A DNA stretch of 64,000 nt, from contig NZ_CP012479.1 in assembly GCF_001281315.1 (NCBI RefSeq), positions 1,364,001 to 1,428,000 on the forward strand. The letters run 5' to 3'. Positions within the stretch are counted from its first letter, which is position 1, and every line of letters begins with the position of its first letter. A program made the position numbers and the translations under genes. This document shows positions 25,524 through 33,608 of the stretch, piece by piece. The notes beneath the pieces are model-generated. The model was not told where the DNA came from and ran no database searches. It saw only the letters and a list, made by a program, of their open reading frames with translations. This DNA is from Arthrobacter sp. ERGS1:01. Lineage in GTDB: Bacteria; Actinomycetota; Actinomycetes; Actinomycetales; Micrococcaceae.

Positions 25524-26660
25524 ATGGAACTGCACCCTAGACGCGGCAACGCCCGCCGACGTCAACCGGCCGGCACAAGCCGACACGCTTGGCCCTCGCT
25601 TGCCTCCCTTGGCACGGTTTGGGCACGAATCATCTCGGTTCTGGCCATCCTCGGCGTGGCGGCACAGGCGAGCCTCATTCCCGTCGCCGCGGCGTCCGCC
25701 GAGCCGGGAAACAAGTCTCCGGTGACCTGGGCCGTCAGCCCGGCCAAGGCATCGGGGGCGGACGGCCGGCCCTGGGTGGAGCTGGAACTTGATCCCGGCG
25801 CCACAGCCGGCGACCACCTGGCCCTGAGGAATCTGGGGGACCGGGAGGTCACCTTCTCCATCACCGCGGCGGACGGCTACTTCACGTCGACGGGACGGTT
25901 CAACATGCTCCCCTCGGATGCGAGATCCGTGGACTCAGGCACCTGGATTTCCGTGAAGAAGCAGGTCACCGTGGCGGCAGGGGCGACGGCGGTGGTTCCG
26001 TTCACCGTCAAAGTTCCGGCAAACGCGACTCCGGGGGACCACGCGGCGGGTATCGCCGCCTCGATCCACTCCCAAGGGACCTCAAAGGGTTCGCAGGTGG
26101 ATGTGGAAAGCCGGGTCGGTTTCCGTGTCATGACCCGCGTCAAGGGGGTCATCACCCCCCGGCTGCAGCTTGGCTCGACGGCGGGCTACGCCACGTCCTG
26201 GAATCCGTTCGCACCGGGGGAGGCCACGCTGGATGTCGTGCTGGAAAATACCGGCAACGTCCGGCTCAGGGTGGGTGCCGCTTCCGGGACCGACCCTGCG
26301 GCCGGGGCGAAGGATGCCGGAGGTTCAACAACCCAGGCGGAACTTTTGCCTGGCGAAAAGCGGACCGTCAGCATCCAGGTCCGGGATGTGTGGCCGTTGG
26401 GGGCGGTCACCTTGCCGGTGACCGTCACCCAGGCGGTCGTAGAGACCAACGGATCGGTGAACGGCCTCCCTCCCATCCTGCACAACGTCACCGTGTGGGC
26501 CATCCCCTGGCCGCAGCTCATCGTCATCCTGGCCTTGACACTGATGGCCGGCGGTTTACTTTGGGGAAGGATGCGACAAAAGAAAAAGGTCCAGCAGCTG
26601 GTCCGGGAGGCCCGCCAGCTGGGCCGTCGCGAGGCAGGCTTTGACCGAGAGACCATCTAA
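25524..26660 (+). CDS. DUF916-type WxL-interacting membrane protein
   Basis: A 378-aa exported protein with a long N-terminus and hydrophobic segment (about 35-60, ending ASAEPGN). The WxL-protein peptidoglycan-binding-like domain (DUF916) starts VTWAVSPAKASGADGRPWVE and includes VPFTVKVPANATPGDHAAGI. A second Ig-like region is followed by a C-terminal TM helix (LIVILALTLMAGGLLWG) and a basic cytoplasmic tail. This is the CscA-type architecture of cell-surface complexes. It probably anchors the preceding WxL-like protein to the membrane (inference from family). Confidence 0.85.
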   Translation: MELHPRRGNARRRQPAGTSRHAWPSLASLGTVWARIISVLAILGVAAQASLIPVAAASAEPGNKSPVTWAVSPAKASGADGRPWVELELDPGATAGDHLALRNLGDREVTFSITAADGYFTSTGRFNMLPSDARSVDSGTWISVKKQVTVAAGATAVVPFTVKVPANATPGDHAAGIAASIHSQGTSKGSQVDVESRVGFRVMTRVKGVITPRLQLGSTAGYATSWNPFAPGEATLDVVLENTGNVRLRVGAASGTDPAAGAKDAGGSTTQAELLPGEKRTVSIQVRDVWPLGAVTLPVTVTQAVVETNGSVNGLPPILHNVTVWAIPWPQLIVILALTLMAGGLLWGRMRQKKKVQQLVREARQLGRREAGFDRETI

Positions 26661-26678
26661 CGGGGGAACAACCACATC

Positions 26679-27020
26679 TTGAATAAAACAATGCTGCAAA
26701 CCCAACCGGGCCGGCGCAATGGCGGTTCACGGGCTCGACGCCATGGAAACCGCGTGGTCGTAGCCGCGATGCTGGGGTTGCTCCTGGTCACGGCTGCGTC
26801 ACCGGCATATGCCGAACAAACGGATCAATCAGGGGTGACCCTGACGGTCCGGATAGCACCCCAAGGTGGCTGCCCGGGCGCCAACGGATGCCCAAAACCG
26901 GCTTTGGCAGCCACCGGAAACGACTCCCTCGCCATGCTTGCCGCCAGCGCGGGTGCCGCCTTCCTTGGCTGCGGGGTGCTGGTGGCCGGCCGCCGGCGAC
27001 GTCAGGCGGCCCGACCCTAA
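26679..27020 (+). CDS. small LAxTG-anchored surface protein (CscD-like)
   Basis: A 113-aa exported protein with a basic N-terminus, a signal helix (about 24-46, ending SPAYAEQ), about 35 mature residues with two Cys (GGCPGANGCPKP), then LAATGND, a hydrophobic helix and RRRRQ. That is a complete sortase signal of the LAxTG type used by actinobacterial class E enzymes. The TTG at 26679 has GGGGGAA 10 bp upstream; an ATG at 26691 is the alternative. Small LPxTG proteins are the fourth component of csc clusters. Confidence 0.8.
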   Translation: MNKTMLQTQPGRRNGGSRARRHGNRVVVAAMLGLLLVTAASPAYAEQTDQSGVTLTVRIAPQGGCPGANGCPKPALAATGNDSLAMLAASAGAAFLGCGVLVAGRRRRQAARP

Positions 27021-27032
27021 ATATCTTCGCTT

Positions 27033-27055
27033 AAGGACGATTGGGCCCACTGCCG
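27033..27055. terminator. left arm of an intrinsic terminator split by the insertion element
   Basis: Positions 27033-27055 pair over 23 bp (one G-T) with 28509-28531, now 1.45 kb away on the other side of the IS. Joined through one CAAG copy, the two arms would make a tetraloop hairpin followed by TTTT. The terminator served the surface-protein trio and, from the other side, GH95. Confidence 0.85.
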
Positions 27056-27059
27056 CAAG
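27056..27059. repeat. target-site duplication CAAG (left)
   Basis: CAAG immediately before the left inverted repeat, repeated at 28505-28508 after the right one. A 4-bp duplication is within the IS3-family range. CAAG is also the loop of the split terminator. Confidence 0.85.
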
Positions 27060-27084
27060 TGAACTGCTCCCCGAAAGTTGGACT
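27060..27084. repeat. IS left inverted repeat
   Basis: 25 bp starting TGAACTGCTCCCCGAAAG; it differs from the complement of the right end at positions 8 and 17 only. Confidence 0.92.
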
Positions 27085-27119
27085 GATTAATTCGGTTCCT
27101 TACTTTCGGGGAGTTTTTT
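27067..27119 (+). promoter_or_regulatory. IS left-end hairpin with T6 tract masking the orfA ribosome site
   Basis: CTCCCCGAAAGT (27067-27078, inside the inverted repeat) is perfectly complementary to ACTTTCGGGGAG (27102-27113), which contains the orfA Shine-Dalgarno GGGGAG. TTTTTT (27114-27119) follows, then the ATG. Read-through RNA entering from outside would fold this hairpin, terminating transcription and hiding the ribosome site. This is a known type of IS self-limitation, inferred here. Confidence 0.75.
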
Positions 27120-27611
27120 ATGGATTCGCGGAGTTCGTTGAGTGCTCGGCAGCGGGTTGCTGCCATAGGGTTGTTCGAGGAAGGCTTCGGCTATGGTGCG
27201 GTTTCTTCTCGGCTGCAGGTCAGCAGGGATGCCTGTAAGCGCTTGGAGCAACGTTTCAAGATTTGGGGTAGGGCCGCTTTGGATAGACGACCGGCTGTGC
27301 CAGCGTATTCATTTGAGTTCAAGATCAAGGTGGTTCGTCAGTTCCTCGCTGCTGAAGCAACATCGACGGAACTGGCCCAGTTGTATCACTTGAGTTCGCC
27401 GAAACTCGTTCAAAGCTGGGTTCGGCGGTATCGCCAGGACGGTGAGGACGCTCTCAAGCCCCGGCCGAGGGGCCGCCCACACACCGCCGTGGACCAATTG
27501 CCTACCGAGGTTAGCGAGCTTGAGAAGCTGCGCCTTGAGAACCAGCGGTTGCAGGCCGAGAATGCCTACCTAAAAAAAGTACGGGCCTTGAGGAACCAAC
27601 CACCGCGTTGA
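27120..27611 (+). CDS. IS3-family transposase OrfA
   Basis: A 163-aa DNA-binding protein with two helix-turn-helix modules (LSARQRVAAIGLFEEGFGYG; FKIKVVRQFLAAEATSTELA) and a C-terminal leucine-zipper-like helix (ELEKLRLENQRLQAENAYLKK), the IS150-group layout. It ends just past the A7 slip site, and its TGA overlaps the TTG of orfB. Confidence 0.93.
   Translation: MDSRSSLSARQRVAAIGLFEEGFGYGAVSSRLQVSRDACKRLEQRFKIWGRAALDRRPAVPAYSFEFKIKVVRQFLAAEATSTELAQLYHLSSPKLVQSWVRRYRQDGEDALKPRPRGRPHTAVDQLPTEVSELEKLRLENQRLQAENAYLKKVRALRNQPPR
27572..27579 (+). other. A7G programmed -1 frameshift site
   Basis: Seven A followed by G (27572-27579), read as CTA AAA AAA GTA in orfA. A -1 slip continues as AAA AAA AGT ACG GGC and is in frame with orfB, giving the OrfAB transposase. 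This is standard for the IS3 family. Confidence 0.8.
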
Positions 27612-28465
27612 AGGTCAGCGCCGTGATCGCCCTCAGGGCCTCTCACCCCTTGCCCCTGCTCCTGGCCGCGGCCGGGCTGCCCCGCTCTACGTTCTTCCAC
27701 CGCCAGGCCGCGCTCACGGCCCCTGACCGGCACGCAGAACTCCGTGCCCGGATCCACGAGGTCTTCACCGAGGCCAAGGGCCGCTACGGGCACCGACGCA
27801 TCCATGCGTTCCTGCGCCGCCAGGGATGGCAGGTGGCGAAGAAGACCGTGTTAAAGCTGATGCGCGCCGAGAACCTGCTCTGCAAGGTCCGCAGCAGTCG
27901 CCGCAGGTATTCCTCCTACAAGGGCCAGGTCGGCAAGATCGCTGAAAACCTACTCAAGCGCCAGTTCGTCACCGCGGCACCGAACCTGACGTGGGTGACC
28001 GACGTGACCGAGTTCAAGGTCGCGGACCGCAAGGTCTACCTCTCCCCGGTCATGGACCTGTTCGACCGCTCCGTGGTCTCCTTCGCGGTCTCCGAGTCGC
28101 CCAACACGGCCTTCACCAACCGATCGCTCAGCGATGCGATCAGCACCCTGGGACCGGGCGAGGCACCAATGGTGCACTCGGACCAAGGATTCCAATACCA
28201 ACACGCCAGCTGGCAGAAGCTACTCAGCAACGCCGGCATGACCCAATCGATGTCCCGCAAGGGCAACTGCCTGGATAACTCAGTGATGGAGAACTTCTTC
28301 GGACACTTAAAAGAAGAGATGTTCCACCACCAAGAACACACCAGCCCCGAAAGCTTCATCACTGAACTCGAGGACTACATCCGCTGGTACAACAAAGACC
28401 GCATCTCGTTAACACTCGAGTGCCTGAGCCCGATGGAATACCGGGCCCAGGCACTCGCTACCTAG
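27608..28465 (+). CDS. IS3-family transposase OrfB (DDE integrase core)
   Basis: A 285-aa frame, normally made as the C-terminal part of OrfAB. HTH_21-like N-terminus (RYGHRRIHAFLRRQGWQVA), then rve core with catalytic Asp in WVTDVTEF, Asp in VHSDQGFQY and Glu in LDNSVMENFFGHLK. The end, SLTLECLSPMEYR, is the usual NxxSPxxY-type terminus. All catalytic residues are present. Confidence 0.94.
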   Translation: MKVSAVIALRASHPLPLLLAAAGLPRSTFFHRQAALTAPDRHAELRARIHEVFTEAKGRYGHRRIHAFLRRQGWQVAKKTVLKLMRAENLLCKVRSSRRRYSSYKGQVGKIAENLLKRQFVTAAPNLTWVTDVTEFKVADRKVYLSPVMDLFDRSVVSFAVSESPNTAFTNRSLSDAISTLGPGEAPMVHSDQGFQYQHASWQKLLSNAGMTQSMSRKGNCLDNSVMENFFGHLKEEMFHHQEHTSPESFITELEDYIRWYNKDRISLTLECLSPMEYRAQALAT

Positions 28466-28479
28466 ACTCTTATTTACCA

Positions 28480-28504
28480 AGTCCAACATTCGGGGACCAG
28501 TTCA
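28480..28504. repeat. IS right inverted repeat
   Basis: 25 bp ending GGGACCAGTTCA, complementary to the left end with two mismatches. Confidence 0.92.
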
Positions 28505-28508
28505 CAAG
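28505..28508. repeat. target-site duplication CAAG (right)
   Basis: Second copy of the 4-bp duplication flanking the IS. Confidence 0.85.
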
Positions 28509-28531
28509 CGGCAGTGGGCCCAGTCGTCCTT
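28509..28531. terminator. right arm of the split terminator with T tract
   Basis: Complement of 27033-27055 over 23 bp with one G-T pair, running into TTTTTG. Alone it cannot form the hairpin, so terminator function is lost in this strain. Confidence 0.85.
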
Positions 28532-28544
28532 TTTGTGGCCTGCC

Positions 28545-31448
28545 CTAGATCGCGCCCAATTTCCACTCCTGGCTCGCGGAGGACGTGGAGAGCGTCTTTT
28601 GGACAAGCCGGGCACCGTCCGTGGCGACCGATCCGGTCACGTCAAGGCACAGCCCGCTTGCCACGTTCACGAGCCGGTAATACCCGCTCGTCGCCGCCGG
28701 AACAAGCCTCCACCACTGATTTGGGCTGAAGTTGTCAGTCCATTGATCCAGCGGCTTCCCGTCGGTCATCGAGGTGCCCGGGTTGTCCAGGACCTTGCCG
28801 CTCTTGACGCTTGAGAGCCGGAACGAGCCGTCATATCCGGAAAACAGCTTCCACTGTTGATTCGTGCCGCCCGCCGGGGACCATTGGATCACCGCGGCGC
28901 CGTCGTTGGTGGACTGGGACTCAACGTCCATGACCTTCCCGCTTTGCCGGTTGACGAGCTGGCAGATTGCCGGCAACAGGCCAATCTGCAGTTCCACATG
29001 GACGCCGGCCGTGAGGTGCACCGTACGGGCATGATCGCCGAGGGGCGAGGCTGCCACGGTGGCCGCCGCCGCGGTGATTGAGGTGATGCCGCGCCGGCAG
29101 GCAAGGGTGATGTCCTGGGTAATATCCGAGACGATGGTTGCCACGGCCGATTGCCCGGCGATATCCCATGTCAGGCTTTCGACGAGGACGCGGTTGCGCC
29201 CGCGAACACCGGTGATGGTTCCCTTGGAGAGTTGCTCGGGCAGCGCGGGCAGGAGTTCCAGGAAACCGGGCCTGCTGTAGGTCAACGCCTCGGCGATGAC
29301 CGCGGGCAGGGCATGGGCCGCATCGGCATTGTAGGTGGTCAGTTCGGGATTGTGCGACGTTATCAGGGAACGCCAGACCATGTTGTTCCCAAGGATCTTC
29401 TTGATGTTGGTGTAAACACCGGCACCGTCCTTCAGGCGCGCGGAGGCTAGCGCACGGTGCAGGCTGCCATGGGCGGAATAGTTCTCATCTCCGCGCATGA
29501 TCAGGGCCTTGCGTGCGGTAAAGGTCAGATCGGGCCGTTCCTCGGGATTGATCTCGTGGAGCGGCCAGGCGCCGTACAGGTGGGAGACGTGCCGGTGGTT
29601 GTAGCGGTCGGTGAGTCCGGGCCAGGACCACTCGGCGAGTGCGCCGTCGGAATTGATCGTGTAGTCCGGGAGCTTGGCCAGCAGGGCCGTCCATCGAGCC
29701 ACACCCTGCCCGGCTCCCTGCTCAACGTTCAAGGTCTTGGCGGCATCCACGGCGGCCTGGAGTGCGTGCCGTCCGGCCATGATGTCAGCTGTTGCGTTGA
29801 TGGAGAGCATTTGGCCGGTGGAGGACGGCGAATTCTCCATTGAGTACGACGGTACAAACACCGACCTTCCGGCAGCGTCGGTGCGGGTCAGGAAGTCCTC
29901 GTAGAAGAGCGCCAACTCCATGAGTGCCGGGCCAAGCTTGTCCTTGTAGAACTTTTGGTCCCCCGTGACCTGGTAATACTCGAGCAGCGGGAACAGCAGC
30001 CAATCGGCGCCGCCGGTCCAGCATTCGCCGGGGAAGTCGCTGCTGTTGAAGTGGAGCATGTGCCCGTATTCGCCGTCGGTCCGCGTCGGAGCAAGGAACC
30101 CCCGGGCGCCGTAGATGTTCCGGGCGTTGGTGCGCCAATCGTCGAGCTGGCCCAGGATCAACTCGAAATAACCGTCCATGGCGCCGCTGGTGAGGATATT
30201 GCCGCCGGCAACCTGGAGGTTGATGTTGGCGTCGGTGGTGAAATCATCCGCCCAGGCACCATCCCAGCTGCCCGTCCAAATGCCCGTCAGGCGAGGCGGC
30301 AGCACCCCGGATGAACTCGCAAAAAGGTAGCGGCCCGAGTCATACATCCGCTCGAGCAGTGCTAGGTCGATGGTTGAGCGGTTTGCCGCCTGGCGGCTCG
30401 TCAACGCGCTCGTCGAGAGCGCCCGGTCCTGCACGGATACGCCGAGGTCCAGGGTTGAGCCGTCAAAGAGGGCCTGGTGGCCGGGGACGTGCCGGCGGAG
30501 CAGGGCGCCGTAGTCGGTCAGGAGCACGCTCAGCGCCGCATGGAGCGGACGGCCATTCCAATCGTTGGCTCCTTCGTACCTGGCAAGCTTGGTCAGCAGG
30601 ATGACCCGGGTGGCCTTGTTGACGGTCAACGTGGAGCCGTCCGTGGTGATCGAGGACCCCGCGCCCGTGATGACAACCCTGGTGGCGCCCTCAAATCCGT
30701 ACGCGCCCAGCCCCGCGGGGTAGGTGCCGCGGACCTCAAGATAACCGTTGCGGCCACTGACCGAGGTTGTGATGCCGTAGGTGACATTGCCCGGCACTGC
30801 CTCGAGGGCCGTGTTTGCACTGATGACTGTGTTGATGGTGCCCTGGGCGGAGGCTTGCAACTCGTGGACAATTGTCTGGCTGCCGCGGGAGACGAATGCG
30901 CGCCGCTGCCAGGTCCCGGAGTCGTCGGACCAGGCGTGGGTCACCTCCCCGGTGCGAAAATTTGTGGTCCGCACGTAGTCGGTGGGCGTGGCCAGGCCCG
31001 GACTGCTCAAGTGCAGTTCGTATCCGGGGTGGTACGTCTGTGTCCACTTCAGGGACCAGCCGGAGGCGAAGGCGTTTGACGCCCCCGTATAGTCGCCCGC
31101 GAGTGCCAAGTCCTGTACCTGCCCCAATCGGGAGGCTATGTTGGGTGGCTCCACCGTCCGGGTGCCGTTGGGGAGGACGAATCGATGATGGTTCAGGACA
31201 ACCTTTTCCAGCGCCGGTGACCCATGGAATACTGCGCCAAACTCACCATTGCCGGAGAGGAATCCGTCGGTCCATGACGACGCCGGCACCGTGTCGTACA
31301 GTCCCCGCTCCGGCAATGTTGCCGTTTCAGGCAGGGCCGCTGCGTCCTGGGCGGAGAGCAGGGCGCCCGGAAGCACCACCGCTCCTGCGGTCAGGGCCGA
31401 GGCAGTCAGGAAGCCCCGCCTGCCGAGGGGCCTGTCAAAGATGTTCAT
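28545..31448 (-). CDS. secreted GH95 alpha-L-fucosidase-like enzyme with C-terminal ricin domain
   Basis: A 967-aa protein. Tat-like leader (PLGRRGFLTASAL), GH95 N-terminal beta domain with WTDGFLSGNGEFGAVFHG, and an (alpha/alpha)6 barrel. Catalytic-region motifs are TDANINLQ (Asn pair, about residue 411) and PSYSMENSPS (general acid Glu, about 537). The last 130 residues or so are a ricin/CBM13-type domain (QxW repeats NQQWKLF, NQWWRL, SQEWKL). GH95 removes alpha-1,2-linked L-fucose or L-galactose, both found on plant AGPs and xyloglucan. The ATG at 31448 has GAGG upstream, and the LacI operators are about 200 bp upstream. Confidence 0.92.
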   Translation of the reverse strand: MNIFDRPLGRRGFLTASALTAGAVVLPGALLSAQDAAALPETATLPERGLYDTVPASSWTDGFLSGNGEFGAVFHGSPALEKVVLNHHRFVLPNGTRTVEPPNIASRLGQVQDLALAGDYTGASNAFASGWSLKWTQTYHPGYELHLSSPGLATPTDYVRTTNFRTGEVTHAWSDDSGTWQRRAFVSRGSQTIVHELQASAQGTINTVISANTALEAVPGNVTYGITTSVSGRNGYLEVRGTYPAGLGAYGFEGATRVVITGAGSSITTDGSTLTVNKATRVILLTKLARYEGANDWNGRPLHAALSVLLTDYGALLRRHVPGHQALFDGSTLDLGVSVQDRALSTSALTSRQAANRSTIDLALLERMYDSGRYLFASSSGVLPPRLTGIWTGSWDGAWADDFTTDANINLQVAGGNILTSGAMDGYFELILGQLDDWRTNARNIYGARGFLAPTRTDGEYGHMLHFNSSDFPGECWTGGADWLLFPLLEYYQVTGDQKFYKDKLGPALMELALFYEDFLTRTDAAGRSVFVPSYSMENSPSSTGQMLSINATADIMAGRHALQAAVDAAKTLNVEQGAGQGVARWTALLAKLPDYTINSDGALAEWSWPGLTDRYNHRHVSHLYGAWPLHEINPEERPDLTFTARKALIMRGDENYSAHGSLHRALASARLKDGAGVYTNIKKILGNNMVWRSLITSHNPELTTYNADAAHALPAVIAEALTYSRPGFLELLPALPEQLSKGTITGVRGRNRVLVESLTWDIAGQSAVATIVSDITQDITLACRRGITSITAAAATVAASPLGDHARTVHLTAGVHVELQIGLLPAICQLVNRQSGKVMDVESQSTNDGAAVIQWSPAGGTNQQWKLFSGYDGSFRLSSVKSGKVLDNPGTSMTDGKPLDQWTDNFSPNQWWRLVPAATSGYYRLVNVASGLCLDVTGSVATDGARLVQKTLSTSSASQEWKLGAI

Positions 31449-31648
31449 GATTGCCTCGAGTCTGCAATGGGCCGAACGTTTCGTGCCGAGCGAGGCGCCC
31501 GTGCGCGTTGGTTCCTGGCGCCGGGGACGGGTACGCCCGGCATCTCGGGGACATCGAGCTCGGCGCGGACGCCGCATTTCCATCTGGTGTGAATCGTCAT
31601 TGACCTGCCCTAGCTTGGTTGTGTGGGGGTAGTTGGCATCGATTAAAA

Positions 31649-31689
31649 TGTTCACGTAAACATCGGGTGGCGAGAACATTACGTGAATA
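31649..31689. promoter_or_regulatory. LacI-type operator pair, GH95 side
   Basis: TGTTCACGTAAACA (31649-31662), the exact reverse complement of the second GH30/GH43 site, and a weaker ACATTACGTGAATA (31676-31689, 10 of 14 matches). They lie upstream of the minus-strand GH95 gene. Confidence 0.7.
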
Positions 31690-32201
31690 TGTCGCCTGCG
31701 GCAATAGCGTCACGGTAATGGACTTTCCGACCCTGGCGTGGCGCGTCATTGGCGCCAATGCGCCGTTGTAGGGGCATCTGGGAGTCGCCTCGGAGCGCGG
31801 ACGATCCACATGGATGTGAATTTCAGTGCATCGGATGAAAAGATTTGTGCGTTTCTATTGCCAATGACGGGTGTGTTTACGTAAACTTCACAGCGTGGAT
31901 GTTTGCGTGAACATGCGAAAGGTGCACAACCGTACTTTTTCGCCTCCAGAAACGGCATAGGCAGATCAATGATGATTCGTTCGAGATTGATGAACAGCGC
32001 ACTCGCGGCAAGCGAAACCGCGCTGCGGGCTTCCCCTCTCAACTCTCAGGGAAGCGCTGCAACGACAACCAATGCCTCTGGGGGATTCGCAGCATCAGAC
32101 CACTCAAATAGCTCCCACGCATAAGGCCCCGCCCAGACGGGCGCCTACGGACGGATGCGTGCGACCGACGTCAACTATGTTTCACAATTGAAGGAGAAGT
32201 C
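31690..32201. other. non-coding divergent region and long leader of ABC operon 2
   Basis: Between the GH95 operators and the binding-protein gene. It contains the operator pair at 31874-31913 and about 290 bp between that pair and the start codon. The local G+C is lower than in the flanks. Short frames on both strands have no ribosome site and no recognisable protein. I see no riboswitch or terminator-like fold by eye. Confidence 0.6.
31874..31913. promoter_or_regulatory. LacI-type operator pair, ABC importer 2 promoter
   Basis: TGTTTACGTAAACT (31874-31887), identical over 14 bp to the first GH30/GH43 site, and TGTTTGCGTGAACA (31900-31913); centres 26 bp apart. Confidence 0.75.
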
Positions 32202-33518
32202 ATGGAATCTAATCTTGGCCCGTTCCACCCGGAACGCAACGATGGCCCGGGCCGTCGTACCCTCATTAAAGCGCTCGGCCTGGGCGCAGTTGGGCTCGCC
32301 GGGATTCCTTTGCTGGCCGCCTGCACCGGTGGGGCCCCGGCCACCGATGCCGTCAAGTCGTCTTCGCTGACGTTTGGCTCGGGATCTTCGGATGACGTTC
32401 CCAAGGCCGCCTACAAGGCGGTGACCGACGCGTTCACCGCAAAATCAAAGATCAGCGTCACCACCAACGTGGTGCCCCACAACGACTTCCAGAACAAGAT
32501 CTCCACCTACCTGCAGGGCAGCCCGGACGACGCCTTCACCTGGTTCTCCGGGTACCGCATGCAGTATTACGCCAAGCAGGGCCTGTTGGCGCCCATCGAC
32601 GATGTGTGGGAAAAAATCGGCGGCAACTTCTCGCCTGCCATGAAGAAGGCCTCCACTGGCCCCGACGGCAAGATGTACTTCGTGCCCAACTACAACTACC
32701 CCTGGGGCTTCTTCTATCGCAAGAGCCTCTGGGCCGACAAGGGCTATGAAGTCCCCACGACCTTCGATGCGCTCACCACCCTCGCCAAGAAGATGAAATC
32801 GGACGGGTTGATCCCGATCGAGTTTGCCGACAAGGACGGCTGGCCCGCCATGGGCACCTTCGATTACATCAACATGCGCCTCAACGGCTACCAGTTCCAC
32901 ATGGACCTCACCGCCTACAGGGAGTCCTGGGACCAGAAGAAGGTCAGCGACGTCTTTGACACCTGGAAGGCCCTGCTGCCCTACCAGAATCCGGGCGCCC
33001 TCGGCATGACCTGGCAGGACTCCGCCACGTCGCTCGGCGCCAAAAAATCCGGCATGTACCTGCTGGGCTCCTTTGTCACCCAGCAATTCACGGACCCGGC
33101 CATTCTTTCCGACATCGACTTCTTCCCGTTCCCGGAAATCGCCGTGGAGGGCCAGGATGCCGTGGAGGCACCCATCGACGGCCTGCTGCTTTCCAAGAAG
33201 GGCGGCAACAACCAATCCGCACGCGACTTCATGGCATTCATGGGATCCGCGGCCGGCCAGGACGCCTACGCAGCGGTGGATCCGTCCAACATCGCCACGG
33301 TCAAGGGCGCCGACACGTCCAAGTTCACGCCGCTGAACAAGAAATGCGCCGACGTGATCGCCAACGCCAAGAGCATCAGCCAGTTCTTCGACCGCGATGC
33401 CCTTCCCGCCATGGCGAACAACGTGATGATCCCGGCCCTGCAGGGCTTCATCAAGGACGGCACGATCGACGTCAAGAACCTCGAAGCCCAGGCCAAGGCA
33501 CTCTACGCCGCCCAGTAG
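32202..33518 (+). CDS. carbohydrate ABC transporter substrate-binding lipoprotein (AGP locus)
   Basis: A 438-aa family 1 solute-binding protein with twin arginines (PGRRTLIKALG) ahead of lipobox LLAAC, so probably a Tat-exported lipoprotein. Fold motifs are YNYPWGFFYRKSLWADKGYE and SDIDFFPFPEIAVEGQDAVE. GAAGGAGAAG precedes the ATG. Two permeases follow; no ATPase gene is present. The flanking galactan enzymes suggest galacto-oligosaccharide uptake (inference). Confidence 0.93.
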   Translation: MESNLGPFHPERNDGPGRRTLIKALGLGAVGLAGIPLLAACTGGAPATDAVKSSSLTFGSGSSDDVPKAAYKAVTDAFTAKSKISVTTNVVPHNDFQNKISTYLQGSPDDAFTWFSGYRMQYYAKQGLLAPIDDVWEKIGGNFSPAMKKASTGPDGKMYFVPNYNYPWGFFYRKSLWADKGYEVPTTFDALTTLAKKMKSDGLIPIEFADKDGWPAMGTFDYINMRLNGYQFHMDLTAYRESWDQKKVSDVFDTWKALLPYQNPGALGMTWQDSATSLGAKKSGMYLLGSFVTQQFTDPAILSDIDFFPFPEIAVEGQDAVEAPIDGLLLSKKGGNNQSARDFMAFMGSAAGQDAYAAVDPSNIATVKGADTSKFTPLNKKCADVIANAKSISQFFDRDALPAMANNVMIPALQGFIKDGTIDVKNLEAQAKALYAAQ

Positions 33519-33608
33519 CATCCTTTGGTGCGGGGTCCGGGCGCAAAATCCGGACCCCGCAACAGGCCCCGCCATTTTGCCTCTGAACTACCCAAGGAAG
33601 AACTCCCC

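Larger units (their letters stand above)
27060..28504 (+). mobile_element. IS3-family insertion sequence (IS150-like), complete
   Basis: A 1445-bp element with 25-bp imperfect terminal inverted repeats (23 of 25 match), TG...CA ends, a 4-bp CAAG target duplication and two overlapping frames, orfA and orfB, joined by an A7 frameshift signal. The DDE triad is intact, so it is probably active or recently so. Its G+C and codon use are somewhat lower than those of the flanks near the left end. Confidence 0.95.

Noticed and set aside
31746-32124. Short frames on both strands in the GH95/ABC divergent region
   Set aside because: They overlap the operator pair, lack ribosome sites and resemble no family.
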